Source: Bryobacteraceae bacterium (GTDB lineage: Bacteria > Acidobacteriota > Terriglobia > Bryobacterales > Bryobacteraceae). From it: DNA of 40,264 nucleotides. The translations under genes were made by a program, and so were the position numbers. The notes below the pieces were generated by a model. The model did no database searches, was not told the origin of the DNA, and worked only from the letters and a program-made list of their open reading frames with translations. Shown here in pieces: positions 1 to 8,287 of the stretch. Each line of letters opens with the position of its first letter. Within the stretch, counting starts at the first letter, position 1. Location: positions 1 to 40,264 of the forward strand of contig JASHWA010000056.1 in the NCBI GenBank assembly GCA_030044325.1, written 5' to 3'.

Positions 1-1
1 A

Positions 2-424
2 CGCCGGCTCGACCTGATTCCGAACCTGGTCGAGACGGTGAAAGGATCGGCCGCGCATGAGGAAAAAGTAGTCGGCGAGGTGACCGAGGCGCGCGCGGCG
101 ATGATAGGCGCGAAAACGCCGCAGGAGCGCATTCAGGCCAACCAGCAGCTCGACGGCGCGCTCGGCCGCCTGATGGTGGTGGTCGAGAATTATCCCAACA
201 TCAAAGCCAACGAGAATTTCCTGCGCCTGCAAGATGAGCTTGCGGGCACGGAAAACCGGATCAACGTCGAACGCCGGAAATATAACGAGACGGTGCAGAA
301 ATACAACACCGATATCGCCCTGTTCCCCAAGAATATCGCCGCAAGCATGTTCGGCTTCGAGCGCGAGGACGCGTATTTCAAAGCCGACGAGGCGGCAAAG
401 CAGGCGCCGAAAGTCAAATTCTGA
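2..424 (+). CDS. lemA: LemA family protein (5' end missing)
   Basis: This is the C-terminal part of a LemA-family protein, open at the left edge of the window. The in-frame reading from base 2 begins [15 protein letters not shown], the conserved first motif of the LemA helical domain, so only the N-terminal membrane anchor and a few residues are missing. Further family signatures are the [17 protein letters not shown] segment and the NxxVxKYN-like stretch near [14 protein letters not shown]. LemA proteins are anchored by an N-terminal helix with a helical coiled body; their biochemical role is poorly defined. The gene points the same way as the flagellar operon but is separated from it by about 105 bp that include a perfect hairpin, so a functional link is not implied. 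The family assignment is firm. Confidence 0.9.
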   Translation, partial: RRLDLIPNLVETVKGSAAHEEKVVGEVTEARAAMIGAKTPQERIQANQQLDGALGRLMVVVENYPNIKANENFLRLQDELAGTENRINVERRKYNETVQKYNTDIALFPKNIAASMFGFEREDAYFKADEAAKQAPKVKF

Positions 425-446
425 CCGGTAGTGGGGAGTGCATCGC

Positions 447-479
447 GGGAAGTAGGTCGACCCCTACCGCCTACTTCCC
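447..479. repeat. Perfect 10-bp inverted repeat between lemA and flgB
   Basis: Arms GGGAAGTAGG (447-456) and CCTACTTCCC (470-479) pair perfectly around a 13-nt spacer. The element lies 23 bp after the lemA stop and 51 bp before the flgB start, so it could end lemA transcription or be a dispersed repeat. No clear T-run follows it. Confidence 0.6.
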
Positions 480-529
480 ACTTCCTAGTTCCCGCCGCGT
501 GGAACGTTACTTGCAACCCTTCTCGCGTC

Positions 530-868
530 ATGCTCAACGGAGTGACTTCCGATCTCGAGCGCTACATGGATCTGCTCAGCGCCCGCCAAAAACTCGTCGC
601 TTCCAACATCGCCAATGCCGATACACCCGGCTATAAGACGCAAGATATTGATTTTCAATTCGAATTCGCTACGCTGACGCAGGGCGAATTGCCTCAGACC
701 ATCCAGCCCGACGGCCTAGTGGAAAAGCCCGACGGCAACAATGTCAATATCGACCGCGAGGCGCGGCTTCTTGCTGAAAATCAGATGCGTTTCAATCTGG
801 CTTCCGTTTTGGTGAAGGATCAGCTGAAAACGGTACAGGAAGCGATTCAGGGAGGCACTTCCTCATGA
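530..868 (+). CDS. flgB: Flagellar basal-body rod protein FlgB
   Basis: FlgB is a proximal rod subunit of the flagellar basal body, exported by the flagellar type III apparatus. The 112-residue product has the rod-protein N-terminal motif LVASNIANADTPGYKTQDIDF, typical of FlgB/FlgC/FlgF/FlgG, and a C-terminal helix ending MRFNLASVLVKDQLKTVQEAI. The open frame extends upstream to 431, but that part is low-quality sequence overlapping the intergenic palindrome, so ATG 530 (MLNGVTSDLERYMDLL) is preferred. At 112 residues it is somewhat shorter than the usual 130 or so. It opens the flagellar operon, and its stop overlaps the flgC start by 4 bp (ATGA), which suggests translational coupling. Confidence 0.93.
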   Translation: MLNGVTSDLERYMDLLSARQKLVASNIANADTPGYKTQDIDFQFEFATLTQGELPQTIQPDGLVEKPDGNNVNIDREARLLAENQMRFNLASVLVKDQLKTVQEAIQGGTSS

Positions 869-1296
869 GCCTGTTCGGATCGATCGAAGTCAGCGCATCC
901 GGGATGGCCGCCGAACGCACTCGCGCGGAACTGCTGGTCCAGAACATCGCCAATTCCGAAACCACACGCACTCCGGAAGGCGGCCCGTATCGCCGGCAAG
1001 ACGTCGTATTCACAAGCGAGGAGCAATCTTCCCCGTTTTCGGCGGTTTTTCAGAACGAAGTAGGAACCGGCGTAGCGGTGAGCGACGTGGTTACCGACAC
1101 GCGCGATCCCATCAAGCGCTACATGCCCGGGCATCCCGACGCGGACGCGAACGGATATGTGGCATTCCCGAATATCAGCCCAGCCGAAGACATGGTGGAT
1201 CTGTTGAATTCGCAGCGGTCTTATGCCGCAAATGTGGCCGCGATCTCTTCGGTTAAAGACATGATTTCGCGATCCATCGACATTATGAGGTCGTAA
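865..1296 (+). CDS. flgC: Flagellar basal-body rod protein FlgC
   Basis: FlgC is a proximal rod subunit assembled with FlgB, FlgF and FliE. The 143-residue protein has the N-terminal rod motif (ASGMAAERTRAELLVQNIAN, residues about 11-30) and the FlgC-typical C-terminal block with YVAFPNISPAEDMVDLLNSQ followed by RSYAANVAAI, which forms the terminal coiled helix. The length is normal for the family. It starts within the flgB stop codon and ends 1 bp before fliE, so it is clearly in the same transcript. Confidence 0.96.
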   Translation: MSLFGSIEVSASGMAAERTRAELLVQNIANSETTRTPEGGPYRRQDVVFTSEEQSSPFSAVFQNEVGTGVAVSDVVTDTRDPIKRYMPGHPDADANGYVAFPNISPAEDMVDLLNSQRSYAANVAAISSVKDMISRSIDIMRS

Positions 1297-1297
1297 T

Positions 1298-1600
1298 ATG
1301 ACAGCTCCCATTCTTCCCGCGCATTTATCGATTCCGCAGATCGCGATGCCTTCAGCCGCGCCGCAGACAACGGCATCGGGAGGCGCGTTTCAATCCGCGT
1401 TCGCCGACGCGGTCGCCAAAGTCGAAAGCTTTCAGCAGAACGCGCAGGCGAGCGTCAACAAATTTCTTTCGGGCGAAGGCGAGGAGCTGCACAAGGTGGC
1501 CATCAACACCCAGCAGGCCGAGCTTTCCTTCCAGTTGTTCATGCAGATGCGCAACAAGATCGTCACCGCCTACAACCAGGTGATGCAGATGCAGATTTGA
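1298..1600 (+). CDS. fliE: Flagellar hook-basal body complex protein FliE
   Basis: FliE is the small adaptor joining the MS ring/export gate to the rod. The 100-residue product has an Ala/Ser-rich N-terminus and the conserved C-terminal helical region with HKVAINTQQAELSFQLFMQM then RNKIVTAYNQVMQMQI, which is the FliE signature. The length is typical of the family. It lies between flgC (1-bp gap) and fliF (6-bp gap), the usual flgBC-fliEFGHIJ order. Confidence 0.96.
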   Translation: MTAPILPAHLSIPQIAMPSAAPQTTASGGAFQSAFADAVAKVESFQQNAQASVNKFLSGEGEELHKVAINTQQAELSFQLFMQMRNKIVTAYNQVMQMQI

Positions 1601-1606
1601 GCGTGA

Positions 1607-3268
1607 ATGAACCAGATCACCCAGCTCCTCAAGAAGCTTACGCTGGCGCAACGCGTGTGGATCGTGGCGGCGGTTGTCGCGATCGGGGGCGGAATTTCCG
1701 CCGTGGTGCACTGGAACCAGGAGCGCGATTTCAAGCCGCTGTTTTCCGGAGTCGCGGCGGAGGACGCGGGTCCGCTGCTGGCGAAATTGCGCGAGTCAGC
1801 GGTCGAATACCGGCTCGCCGACAATGGAACCACGGTGCTGGTTCCTTCGGCGAGAGTCGCCGAGCTGCGCATCGAGATGGCGTCGGCGGGGCTGCCGAAA
1901 TCGGGGCGCATCGGATTCGAGCTATTCGATAAAACCAATTTCGGCGAAAGCGAATTCGCCGAGCAGGTGAACTATCATCGCGCAATTGAAGGCGAGCTCG
2001 AACGCTCCATCATGTCGATTCGCGAAGTCGCGATGGCGCGGGTGCACCTGACCTTCGCCAAGGATTCCTTATACACGGAGCAGCGCCAGCCCGCTAAAGC
2101 CAGCATTCTGGTGCAACTGCGGCACCAGGCCGCGCTTTCTCCGCAAAACATCGCGGCGATCTGCCAGTTGACCGCGAGCGCGGTGCCGGGGCTTACGCCG
2201 GACCAGGTTTCGCTGGTCGATACCGTGGGCAATCTGTTGAACCGGCCGCGCACGGCGGGCGCGGGCGACGAGGATTCGAGCGAAGCGGCGCTCGACTATC
2301 GAAAAAGCGTCGAAAAGGACGTGCAGAGCAAGATTGCCGCGACGCTTGAGCCGCTGCTCGGCGCGGAGCATTTTCGCGCGGGGGTCTCAGCCGACGTCGA
2401 TCTCACCAGCGGCGAGCAGAGCGAAGAGCTTTACGATCCCACCAAGTCCGTGATGACCACTTCCCAGCGGAGCGATGACGGTCCTGCGGTACAGGCGGCA
2501 TCGGGCATTCCGGGAACCGGGTCGAATCTGCCGCGGCCCGCATCGAAGCCGGTCACCGGATCGAGCAATTATCAGCGGCACACCGAAAACATCAGTTACC
2601 AGACCAGCCGGACGGTGAAACACACAAAAATCCCGCAGGGATCGATCAAAAGGATTTCGTTATCGATTCTGGTGGATCATACGGTTCGATTCGAGGGGCA
2701 GAAGCGCATGGTGGAAGCGCCTTCGGCCGAAAAGCTGAAGGTGATCAAGGACCTGGTGACGGCCGCGGCCGGGCTTGACGCCAATCGCGGGGATCAGATC
2801 GTGGTGGAGGCTTTCCCGTTCGAAGCGACGCTCCAGGCCGAGCCGGCGGTGATCGAAAAACCGGCCGCGGCGGAACCCGCGGCGGCGATGCCCCCATGGA
2901 TGCAGGCGCTTATGAAAAAGAACGGAATGGTGATCGCGGGGATCGGCGCAGCGGCGATGCTCGCGCTGATCGTCGGCTTCGTCGCCATCCGGAGGCGCGG
3001 TTCGCGCGGAAGGGTGAGCGTGGAACAGACGCCCGCGCTGGCAGCGCCGGCCTCGCCCACGACGGAAGAGCTGACCAAACAGATTGAGGCCAGGCTCGCC
3101 AACCAGGCGGCCGAAAAAGCGCGCCAGGAAGTGGAGCAGTTGATGGCGCTCAAGATCCCGGTGGTCAAGACCAAGAAAGCCGAAGTGCTTACCAAGCACA
3201 TCGCCACCGAATCGAAAACCGAGGCGGCCAACATGGCGCACGTCGTCAGGACGTGGCTGAATGGTTAG
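1607..3268 (+). CDS. fliF: Flagellar M-ring protein FliF
   Basis: FliF forms the MS ring in the inner membrane, the base on which rod, switch and export apparatus assemble. The 553-residue protein has an N-terminal membrane helix at about residues 17-36, the YscJ/FliF ring-building region (motifs such as FSGVAAEDAGPLLAKL, LPKSGRIGFELFDKTNFG and EGELERSIMSI), a Pro/Ser-rich variable stretch around residues 290-320, and a second membrane helix at about 443-465 (GMVIAGIGAAAMLALIVGFV). The cytoplasmic tail (VVRTWLNG at the end) is the region that binds FliG. The length is normal. Its last 8 bp overlap the fliG start. Confidence 0.97.
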   Translation: MNQITQLLKKLTLAQRVWIVAAVVAIGGGISAVVHWNQERDFKPLFSGVAAEDAGPLLAKLRESAVEYRLADNGTTVLVPSARVAELRIEMASAGLPKSGRIGFELFDKTNFGESEFAEQVNYHRAIEGELERSIMSIREVAMARVHLTFAKDSLYTEQRQPAKASILVQLRHQAALSPQNIAAICQLTASAVPGLTPDQVSLVDTVGNLLNRPRTAGAGDEDSSEAALDYRKSVEKDVQSKIAATLEPLLGAEHFRAGVSADVDLTSGEQSEELYDPTKSVMTTSQRSDDGPAVQAASGIPGTGSNLPRPASKPVTGSSNYQRHTENISYQTSRTVKHTKIPQGSIKRISLSILVDHTVRFEGQKRMVEAPSAEKLKVIKDLVTAAAGLDANRGDQIVVEAFPFEATLQAEPAVIEKPAAAEPAAAMPPWMQALMKKNGMVIAGIGAAAMLALIVGFVAIRRRGSRGRVSVEQTPALAAPASPTTEELTKQIEARLANQAAEKARQEVEQLMALKIPVVKTKKAEVLTKHIATESKTEAANMAHVVRTWLNG

Positions 3269-4292
3269 GGTCGGCGAACGCGAAGCCGACGCCCTGCCGG
3301 GCATCCGCAAAGCGGCCATCCTGATGATCATGATCGGCCCGGAGGCGTCGAGCTCTCTGTTTCGCGAGCTGGACGAAGACGAGGTGCAGGCCATCAGCGC
3401 GGAGATCGCGCGCGTGCAGATGCTCACTCCGGAAGAGTCCGAAGGTGTGCTCGAAGAGTTCTACCAGATGTCGATGGCGCGCGATTACGTCATCAAGGGC
3501 GGCGTCGAATACGCGCGCAAGGTGCTCAACAACGCCTTCGGCCCGGATCAGGCGCGCAAAATTTTCGACCGGCTCATGAAGACGCTGAACAATGAGACGG
3601 TCTCCTTCGACGCGCTGCAAAAAACCGACCCGCAGCAGCTCGCCAAGTTCATTCACAGTGAGCATCCGCAGACCATCGCGCTGGTGCTTTCCCATCTGAA
3701 CCCGGCGCAGGCGGCGGGATTGCTGTCATCGCTGCCCGCCGATCTGCGCTCGGACGTGACGCTGCGCATGGCGAGCCTGGACCAGATTTCGCCGGAGATC
3801 ATCAACAAGATCGCGAGCGTGATCGGCGCCAAGCTCAAGTCGCTGGGCGAGCTGAGCCGCGAATCCTACGGCGGCGTGAACGCCGTCGCCGAAATGATCA
3901 ATCGCCTGGATTCGAACGCGGGGCGCGAGATTCTGGAGTTCATCGAAAACCAGAATCCGCCGCTGGGGGAGACCATCCGCCACCTGATGTTCGTGTTCGA
4001 AGACCTGCTGCTGCTCGACGTAAACGCGGTGAAGGAGCTGCTAGGCAAGGTGGATCGAAAAATTCTGACGGTCGCGCTCAAGGGCACCAGCGACCAGATG
4101 AAGAATCACATGCTCGCCGGAATGAGCCAGCGCGGCGCGGAGATGCTGCGCGAGGACATGGAGGCGCTGGGACCCATCAAGATCAAGGAAGTGGAAGCGG
4201 CGCAGCAGCAGATCATCGCCGTGGTGCGGCAGCTCGAAACCGAGGGCGTGATCAGCCTGAAGGGCGCGGCTGGAGAACAATATGTCGTCTAA
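3261..4292 (+). CDS. fliG: Flagellar motor switch protein FliG
   Basis: FliG is the rotor protein of the C ring that interacts with the stator and with FliF/FliM. The 343-residue sequence has all three FliG domains. The N-terminal FliF-binding domain begins LPGIRKAAILMIMIGPEASS, the middle domain has the SEHPQTIALVLSHL (EHPQ) motif, and the C-terminal torque domain has GETIRHLMFVFEDLLLLD. The length is typical. ATG 3261 lies inside the end of fliF, and the gene overlaps fliH by 11 bp. Confidence 0.98.
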   Translation: MVRVGEREADALPGIRKAAILMIMIGPEASSSLFRELDEDEVQAISAEIARVQMLTPEESEGVLEEFYQMSMARDYVIKGGVEYARKVLNNAFGPDQARKIFDRLMKTLNNETVSFDALQKTDPQQLAKFIHSEHPQTIALVLSHLNPAQAAGLLSSLPADLRSDVTLRMASLDQISPEIINKIASVIGAKLKSLGELSRESYGGVNAVAEMINRLDSNAGREILEFIENQNPPLGETIRHLMFVFEDLLLLDVNAVKELLGKVDRKILTVALKGTSDQMKNHMLAGMSQRGAEMLREDMEALGPIKIKEVEAAQQQIIAVVRQLETEGVISLKGAAGEQYVV

Positions 4293-4923
4293 ACTGCTGC
4301 GCGGAGAACAAACCGCGGGGACGGCGCCGTGGCGTCCCGCGCGCGCGCCCGCGAATCTGGCTGCGCAACCGGCAAACGCGCAAGTTTCCGCGGCCATTCC
4401 CAACGAGCAGCGCGATATCGAGGCTCGCCTCAACGCCGCCTACAAGCAGGGATTCGCGGCGGCGGAGGCCGCTGCGGCGAAGAACGCGAACCAGCGCCTG
4501 GAGCCCGCGCTGGCGGCCTTCCACGCGGTGCTCGAGGAGTTCGCCGGCGCACGCAGGAAATTTCGCGCCGAAGCCGAGCAGGACACGGTGAAGCTGGCCA
4601 TCGCCATCGCCCGCCGCGTGCTGTATCGCGAGCTCTCCACCGACGAAGAAGCGATTCTGGGTTTGGTGATCGCCGCCTTCCAGAAGTTGAACGCGCGCGA
4701 AACGCACCGGCTGCGCCTGTCGCCCCAAGGCGCGGCCATGATCGAGCAGAATCGCGCGCGCCTGCAGATGCCTGCGCGGGTCGAAATTGTCGCGGATGCT
4801 TCTCTGGGCGCGGGAAGCGCGGTGTTTGAAACTTCGCGCGGCGAGCTGGATGCGTCGGTCGACACGCAGCTCGCCGAAATCGACCGCGGATTCGCGGACA
4901 TCATGCGGAGGCGCCACCCATGA
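4282..4923 (+). CDS. fliH: Flagellar assembly protein FliH
   Basis: FliH is the peripheral stalk-like regulator of the FliI ATPase in flagellar export. The 213-residue protein shows an Ala-rich helical N-terminal half (AAYKQGFAAAEAAAAKNANQ) and a C-terminal half typical of FliH/YscL: EQDTVKLAIAIARRVLYREL, then the LRLSPQG and LDASVDTQLAEIDRGF segments. Assignment rests on these motifs and on its place between fliG and fliI. Immediately after its stop, a 113-bp spacer carries a long hairpin repeat before fliI. Confidence 0.9.
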   Translation: MSSKLLRGEQTAGTAPWRPARAPANLAAQPANAQVSAAIPNEQRDIEARLNAAYKQGFAAAEAAAAKNANQRLEPALAAFHAVLEEFAGARRKFRAEAEQDTVKLAIAIARRVLYRELSTDEEAILGLVIAAFQKLNARETHRLRLSPQGAAMIEQNRARLQMPARVEIVADASLGAGSAVFETSRGELDASVDTQLAEIDRGFADIMRRRHP

Positions 4924-4925
4924 CA

Positions 4926-5014
4926 CCCGTGGGACAGCGGGTCGTGGCGGCTGTCGTTCGCCTGGATCGTAACAGCTCCGGCAGCCGTCACAAACCGACC
5001 GGCTGTCCCACGGG
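4926..5014. repeat. REPIN-like 89-bp hairpin between fliH and fliI
   Basis: The outer arms are CCCGTGGGACAGCGGGTCG (4926-4944) and the reverse complement of 4996-5014, with 1 mismatch in 19. Inside, TGGCGGCTG (4945-4953) pairs with CAGCCGTCA (4982-4990) with one mismatch. The right-arm word GTGGGACAGCCGGTC recurs exactly at 10487-10501 between csm4 and csm3, which shows it is dispersed. It begins 2 bp after the fliH stop and ends 24 bp before the fliI ATG. Confidence 0.7.
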
Positions 5015-5038
5015 GATCCGCTGCAGGAGAACGCTGTG

Positions 5039-6349
5039 ATGCTTTCGACCTACATCGACGCGCTGGAGCGTATGCCTACGTTTCGCGCCGCGGGGCATGT
5101 TCGCGAATTGATCGGGCTGCTGGCGGGCTCCGACGGCCCGGCCGCCGCGGCGGGCGACTTCTGCGAAATCCTCTCCGCCAGCGGACGTTCGGTGCGCGCC
5201 CAGGTGGTCGGATTTCGCGATGAGCGCGTGCTGCTGATGCCGCTCGAAGAAACCGGCGGGATCCAGCTCGGCGACACCGTGATCGCGCGGGCGGAAGCGG
5301 CGCGCGTCGAAGTGGGTCCCCACCTGCTCGGCCGCGTGCTCGATGGATTCGGACGTCCCATGGATGGCCGCGCGCCGGCCGATTCGGACGGTTTCTACGA
5401 TCTCTACGCCGCGCCTCCCGGACCGCTCGATCGCGAGCACATCACCCAACCGCTGGTCACCGGAATCCGCTCCATCGACGGACTTCTGCCGCTCGGTAAG
5501 GGCCAGCGCGTCGGAATTTTCGGAGGGTCGGGCGTCGGCAAGAGCACGCTGCTGGGAGCCATGGCGCGCCACAATTCGGCCGACGTGAGCGTCGTCGCGC
5601 TGATCGGCGAACGCAATCGCGAAGTGCGCGAGTTCCTGGAAAACGAGTTGAGCGCGGAGGGATTGAAGCGCAGCGTGGTGATCGCCGCGACCTCCGATAT
5701 GCCCGCGCCGCTGCGCATTCGCGCGGCGTTCGTCGCCCTGGCCGTCGCCGAATATTTTCGGGATCAGGGCAAAAGCGTGCTGCTGGTGATGGATTCGGTG
5801 ACGCGGCTGGCGATGGCGCAGCGCGAGATCGGACTGGCCGCGGGCGAGCCGCCGTCGCAGAAGGGCTACACGCCCAGCGTGTTCAGCCTGCTTCCCAAGA
5901 TCTTCGAGCGCGCGGGAAATTTTAAATCCGGCTCTATCACGGGATTTTTCACCGTGCTGGTGGAAGGCGACGATTTCAATGAGCCCATCTGCGACGCCGT
6001 GCGCGCGATCCTCGACGGCCACATCGTCCTCTCGCGCGAGCTGGGCGCGATGGGCCATTATCCGGCGATCGATATTTTGCATTCGGTGAGCCGGCTCGCC
6101 TCGCGCGTTTCCGAGCCCAAGCAGCGCGAGGCGGCGCAGAAAATTCGCGAGGCGCTTGCCGAGTACCGGCGTTCGGAGGATTTGATCAACCTGGGCGCTT
6201 ACGCCGCGGGCTCCAATCCGCGTCTCGATTCGGCGATCAAGCTGCGTCCCAAGCTGATGAACTTCCTGCGGCAGGAGCCGCAAACCTGCGAGCACATCGA
6301 GCGCACGCGCGCGCGGCTGGCCGAGCTCGCCGGAGAGCACGCCTCATGA
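5039..6349 (+). CDS. fliI: Flagellum-specific ATP synthase/export ATPase FliI
   Basis: FliI is the hexameric cytoplasmic ATPase that drives or assists export of flagellar proteins, with FliH and FliJ. The protein of 436 residues has the F1-ATPase-like N-terminal barrel, the Walker A loop FGGSGVGKSTLL at about residues 161-172, the Walker B strand VLLVMDSVTRLA, and the FliI-specific MAQREIGLAAGEPP segment. ATG 5039 is chosen over GTG 5036 because the ribosome-binding sequence AGGAGA (5025-5030) is then 8 nt away. The length is typical. The stop overlaps the fliJ start (ATGA). Confidence 0.97.
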   Translation: MLSTYIDALERMPTFRAAGHVRELIGLLAGSDGPAAAAGDFCEILSASGRSVRAQVVGFRDERVLLMPLEETGGIQLGDTVIARAEAARVEVGPHLLGRVLDGFGRPMDGRAPADSDGFYDLYAAPPGPLDREHITQPLVTGIRSIDGLLPLGKGQRVGIFGGSGVGKSTLLGAMARHNSADVSVVALIGERNREVREFLENELSAEGLKRSVVIAATSDMPAPLRIRAAFVALAVAEYFRDQGKSVLLVMDSVTRLAMAQREIGLAAGEPPSQKGYTPSVFSLLPKIFERAGNFKSGSITGFFTVLVEGDDFNEPICDAVRAILDGHIVLSRELGAMGHYPAIDILHSVSRLASRVSEPKQREAAQKIREALAEYRRSEDLINLGAYAAGSNPRLDSAIKLRPKLMNFLRQEPQTCEHIERTRARLAELAGEHAS

Positions 6350-6780
6350 AGAAATTCGAATTCCCGCTAAGCCGTGTGCTCGACTGGCGCCAAACGCTCG
6401 CGCGCATCGAGGAATTGAAACTCGAGCGTCTCTACGCCGAGCTGCGCGCGATCGAATCGAGAGAAGCCGAATTGCTGGCCGAGCGCTCGCGCAGCGAACG
6501 CGCGGCCGCCGAAGCGCGATCCCAGACCGGGTCCGAGCTGGCTGCGCTCGACGCCTTCCGGCGCTTCGCCATCGCCGAGCACACGCGACTCGAACAGCTT
6601 CGCGCAGAGTCGAAGAAACGGATCGCCGATCAGATCGGGGTGGTCGCGTTGAAGCGCCGCGACGTGCGCCTGCTCGAACACTTGAAAGACCGGCGCATGG
6701 GGGAGTGGAATCGCGATCTCGCGCGCGAAATCGAGACGCAGGCGGGCGAAATTTATCTCGCCAAGTGGGACCGCGGGTGA
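6346..6780 (+). CDS. fliJ: Flagellar export protein FliJ
   Basis: FliJ is the central coiled-coil stalk of the FliHIJ export ATPase complex. The 144-residue protein is almost entirely charged helix (for example EELKLERLYAELRAIESREA and RRDVRLLEHLKDRRMGEWNR) and starts KKFEFPLSRVLDWRQ, close to the classical FliJ start (F-x-F-x-L-x-x-VL). The sequence family is poorly conserved, so position directly after fliI with a 4-bp overlap carries much of the weight. It is the last flagellar gene here; the next gene is convergent. Confidence 0.9.
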   Translation: MKKFEFPLSRVLDWRQTLARIEELKLERLYAELRAIESREAELLAERSRSERAAAEARSQTGSELAALDAFRRFAIAEHTRLEQLRAESKKRIADQIGVVALKRRDVRLLEHLKDRRMGEWNRDLAREIETQAGEIYLAKWDRG

Positions 6781-6911
6781 GGCTCGCTGAAACGATGGCG
6801 CGCGCGCTGACGCTGTAAACGCATTGCGGCGATGCACGCTGGACAGCCGCCAGCCTGGGCGGACGGAAGGCAGCCGGCAACTCGCGTGGTTTTGATTATA
6901 GGACCAGGATC

Positions 6912-7784
6912 TTAATACGGCGTCCGCTCGAACGCCTCGGTCGATGCGCGCGAACGGCTGCGCCGGCTCCCGGGCCATTCCAGGCGCATGTCGCGGCAAA
7001 CTTCATCCAGCATGTCGTGCGTGCAGACCTTGCTTTCGACCGCGAAAGCGGTGAGCAGGAGGTTGTCGCAGAGGGCGTTGATCACGCGCGGGATTCCCTG
7101 CGCGCGCACGTGAATCTCCGCCATCAGCTCTTCGGAAAAAATAGTCTGATTCGGCGCACCCGCGCGATCAAGGCGCGATTCGATATACTCCACCGCGTCG
7201 CGCAGCGTAAATGGTTGCAGATTGCAGCGCAGGACGATGCGCTGCTTCAACTGCCGCAGATTGGGCGCGTCCAGTTTCCGGTCGAGCTCCGGCTGCCCGG
7301 CAAGAATGATCTGCAACAGCTTCCCGTTGCGATTTTCGAGATTTCCCAGAAGCCGGATTTCCTCGAGCACCTCCCATTCGAGGTTATGTGCTTCGTCCAC
7401 GATCAGCACCACGGTTCGCCCGTCCTGCGCCTGCTCCACCAGCAACTGGTTCAGCGCGAACAAAACCTCGGTTTTCGATGTGCGCTGGCACGGCAGATCC
7501 AGATCGTAGGCGATCATTTCGAAAAACTGATCGGTGTTGACCCGCGAATTAAACAGGAACGCGAATTCGATATATTGCGATTCGAGGTAATCCCTCAGGC
7601 ACTCGAGCATCGTGGTTTTTCCAGTACCAACTTCGCCTGAGAGCACGATAAAGCCCTTACGCGCCTGCACGCCATATACCAGATTCGCCAGGGCTTCCTC
7701 GTGCTGTTCGCTCCGGTAAAAGAATGCCGGATCGGGACTTAAACTGAAAGGGGTCTCCGAGAAGCCAAAAAATGCGTTGTACAT
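6912..7784 (-). CDS. ExeA/GspA-like AAA ATPase
   Basis: This is an AAA+ ATPase of the ExeA/GspA (TniB-like) group, cytoplasmic ATPases that in some bacteria help assemble the type II secretion secretin. The start MYNAFFGFSETPFSLSPDP is the classical N-terminus. Walker A is GEVGTGKTT at residues 50-58, Walker B is VVLIVDEAHNL around residues 125-135, and the C-terminal lid ends with RVINALCDNLLLTAF. At 290 residues it has only the ATPase module, without the peptidoglycan-binding extension found in longer GspA proteins. No gsp genes are nearby; stand-alone copies of this type are common in Acidobacteriota and also occur beside exopolysaccharide loci. The exact role here is unknown. Confidence 0.88.
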   Translation of the reverse strand: MYNAFFGFSETPFSLSPDPAFFYRSEQHEEALANLVYGVQARKGFIVLSGEVGTGKTTMLECLRDYLESQYIEFAFLFNSRVNTDQFFEMIAYDLDLPCQRTSKTEVLFALNQLLVEQAQDGRTVVLIVDEAHNLEWEVLEEIRLLGNLENRNGKLLQIILAGQPELDRKLDAPNLRQLKQRIVLRCNLQPFTLRDAVEYIESRLDRAGAPNQTIFSEELMAEIHVRAQGIPRVINALCDNLLLTAFAVESKVCTHDMLDEVCRDMRLEWPGSRRSRSRASTEAFERTPY

Positions 7785-8023
7785 GTTAGCCGACTGACGT
7801 CCCTCCGACCGACCGGGCGCGTTCTAAACCCTCGCTGCCTCTGTACTTATCGATGGTAACATGCAATCGATCGGGGCAAATCCATTTTTTTCGTACCGAA
7901 TCGTGTGGTCCAAACGTTCTAGTGCTTTACCAACCAAGTTTGAACGGCTCGGATCTTACCGTTCAACCCCCGGCTGCGCCCAAAAAAAGGCTACCGTTCG
8001 CGCAAGACGTCCGTCATACGGAC

Positions 8024-8287
8024 ATGCGGGCCTGGTGCGCGTTGCTGGTCAGCTTGGCCGCGTGCGCCCCATCACCTGCATACCACATCACCGTCATCCC
8101 CTCCGGAGGCGATCCCGGCGCCGTCGCGGTTGCCGATTTGAACCATGACGGCCATCCCGATATCATCGCCGCGAACGAAAACGGAGGAACGATCACAGTA
8201 CTGCTCGGGGATGGCAAGGTCAATTCCACCGGGCGCCGGGAAGTCCTTTGGCGGCCGGGGACGATCACGGTGTTTCGAGGGAAATGA
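8024..8287 (+). pseudogene. Truncated secreted FG-GAP/VCBS repeat protein
   Basis: The 87-residue frame from ATG 8024 has a lipoprotein-like signal (MRAWCALLVSLAACAPS) and one FG-GAP/VCBS calcium-binding repeat, VAVADLNHDGHPDIIAANEN then GGTITVLLGDGK. After that the sequence leaves the repeat pattern and stops. Family members normally carry many such repeats over several hundred residues, so this looks like the 5' remnant of a larger gene. The frame is open further upstream to 7853, but without a sensible start. Its stop touches the csm5 stop on the other strand (TGATCA at 8285-8290). The truncation next to the end of the csm operon fits a rearrangement there. A small intact secreted protein is possible but less likely. 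Confidence 0.6.

Noticed and set aside
4988-6340. 450-residue open frame on the minus strand across fliI
   Set aside because: It mirrors fliI codons, has an Arg/His/Gln-rich composition with no domain pattern, and fliI is certain.
7853-8023. N-terminal extension of the FG-GAP fragment
   Set aside because: The extra 57 residues precede a good lipoprotein-type signal peptide and have no signal or domain character.
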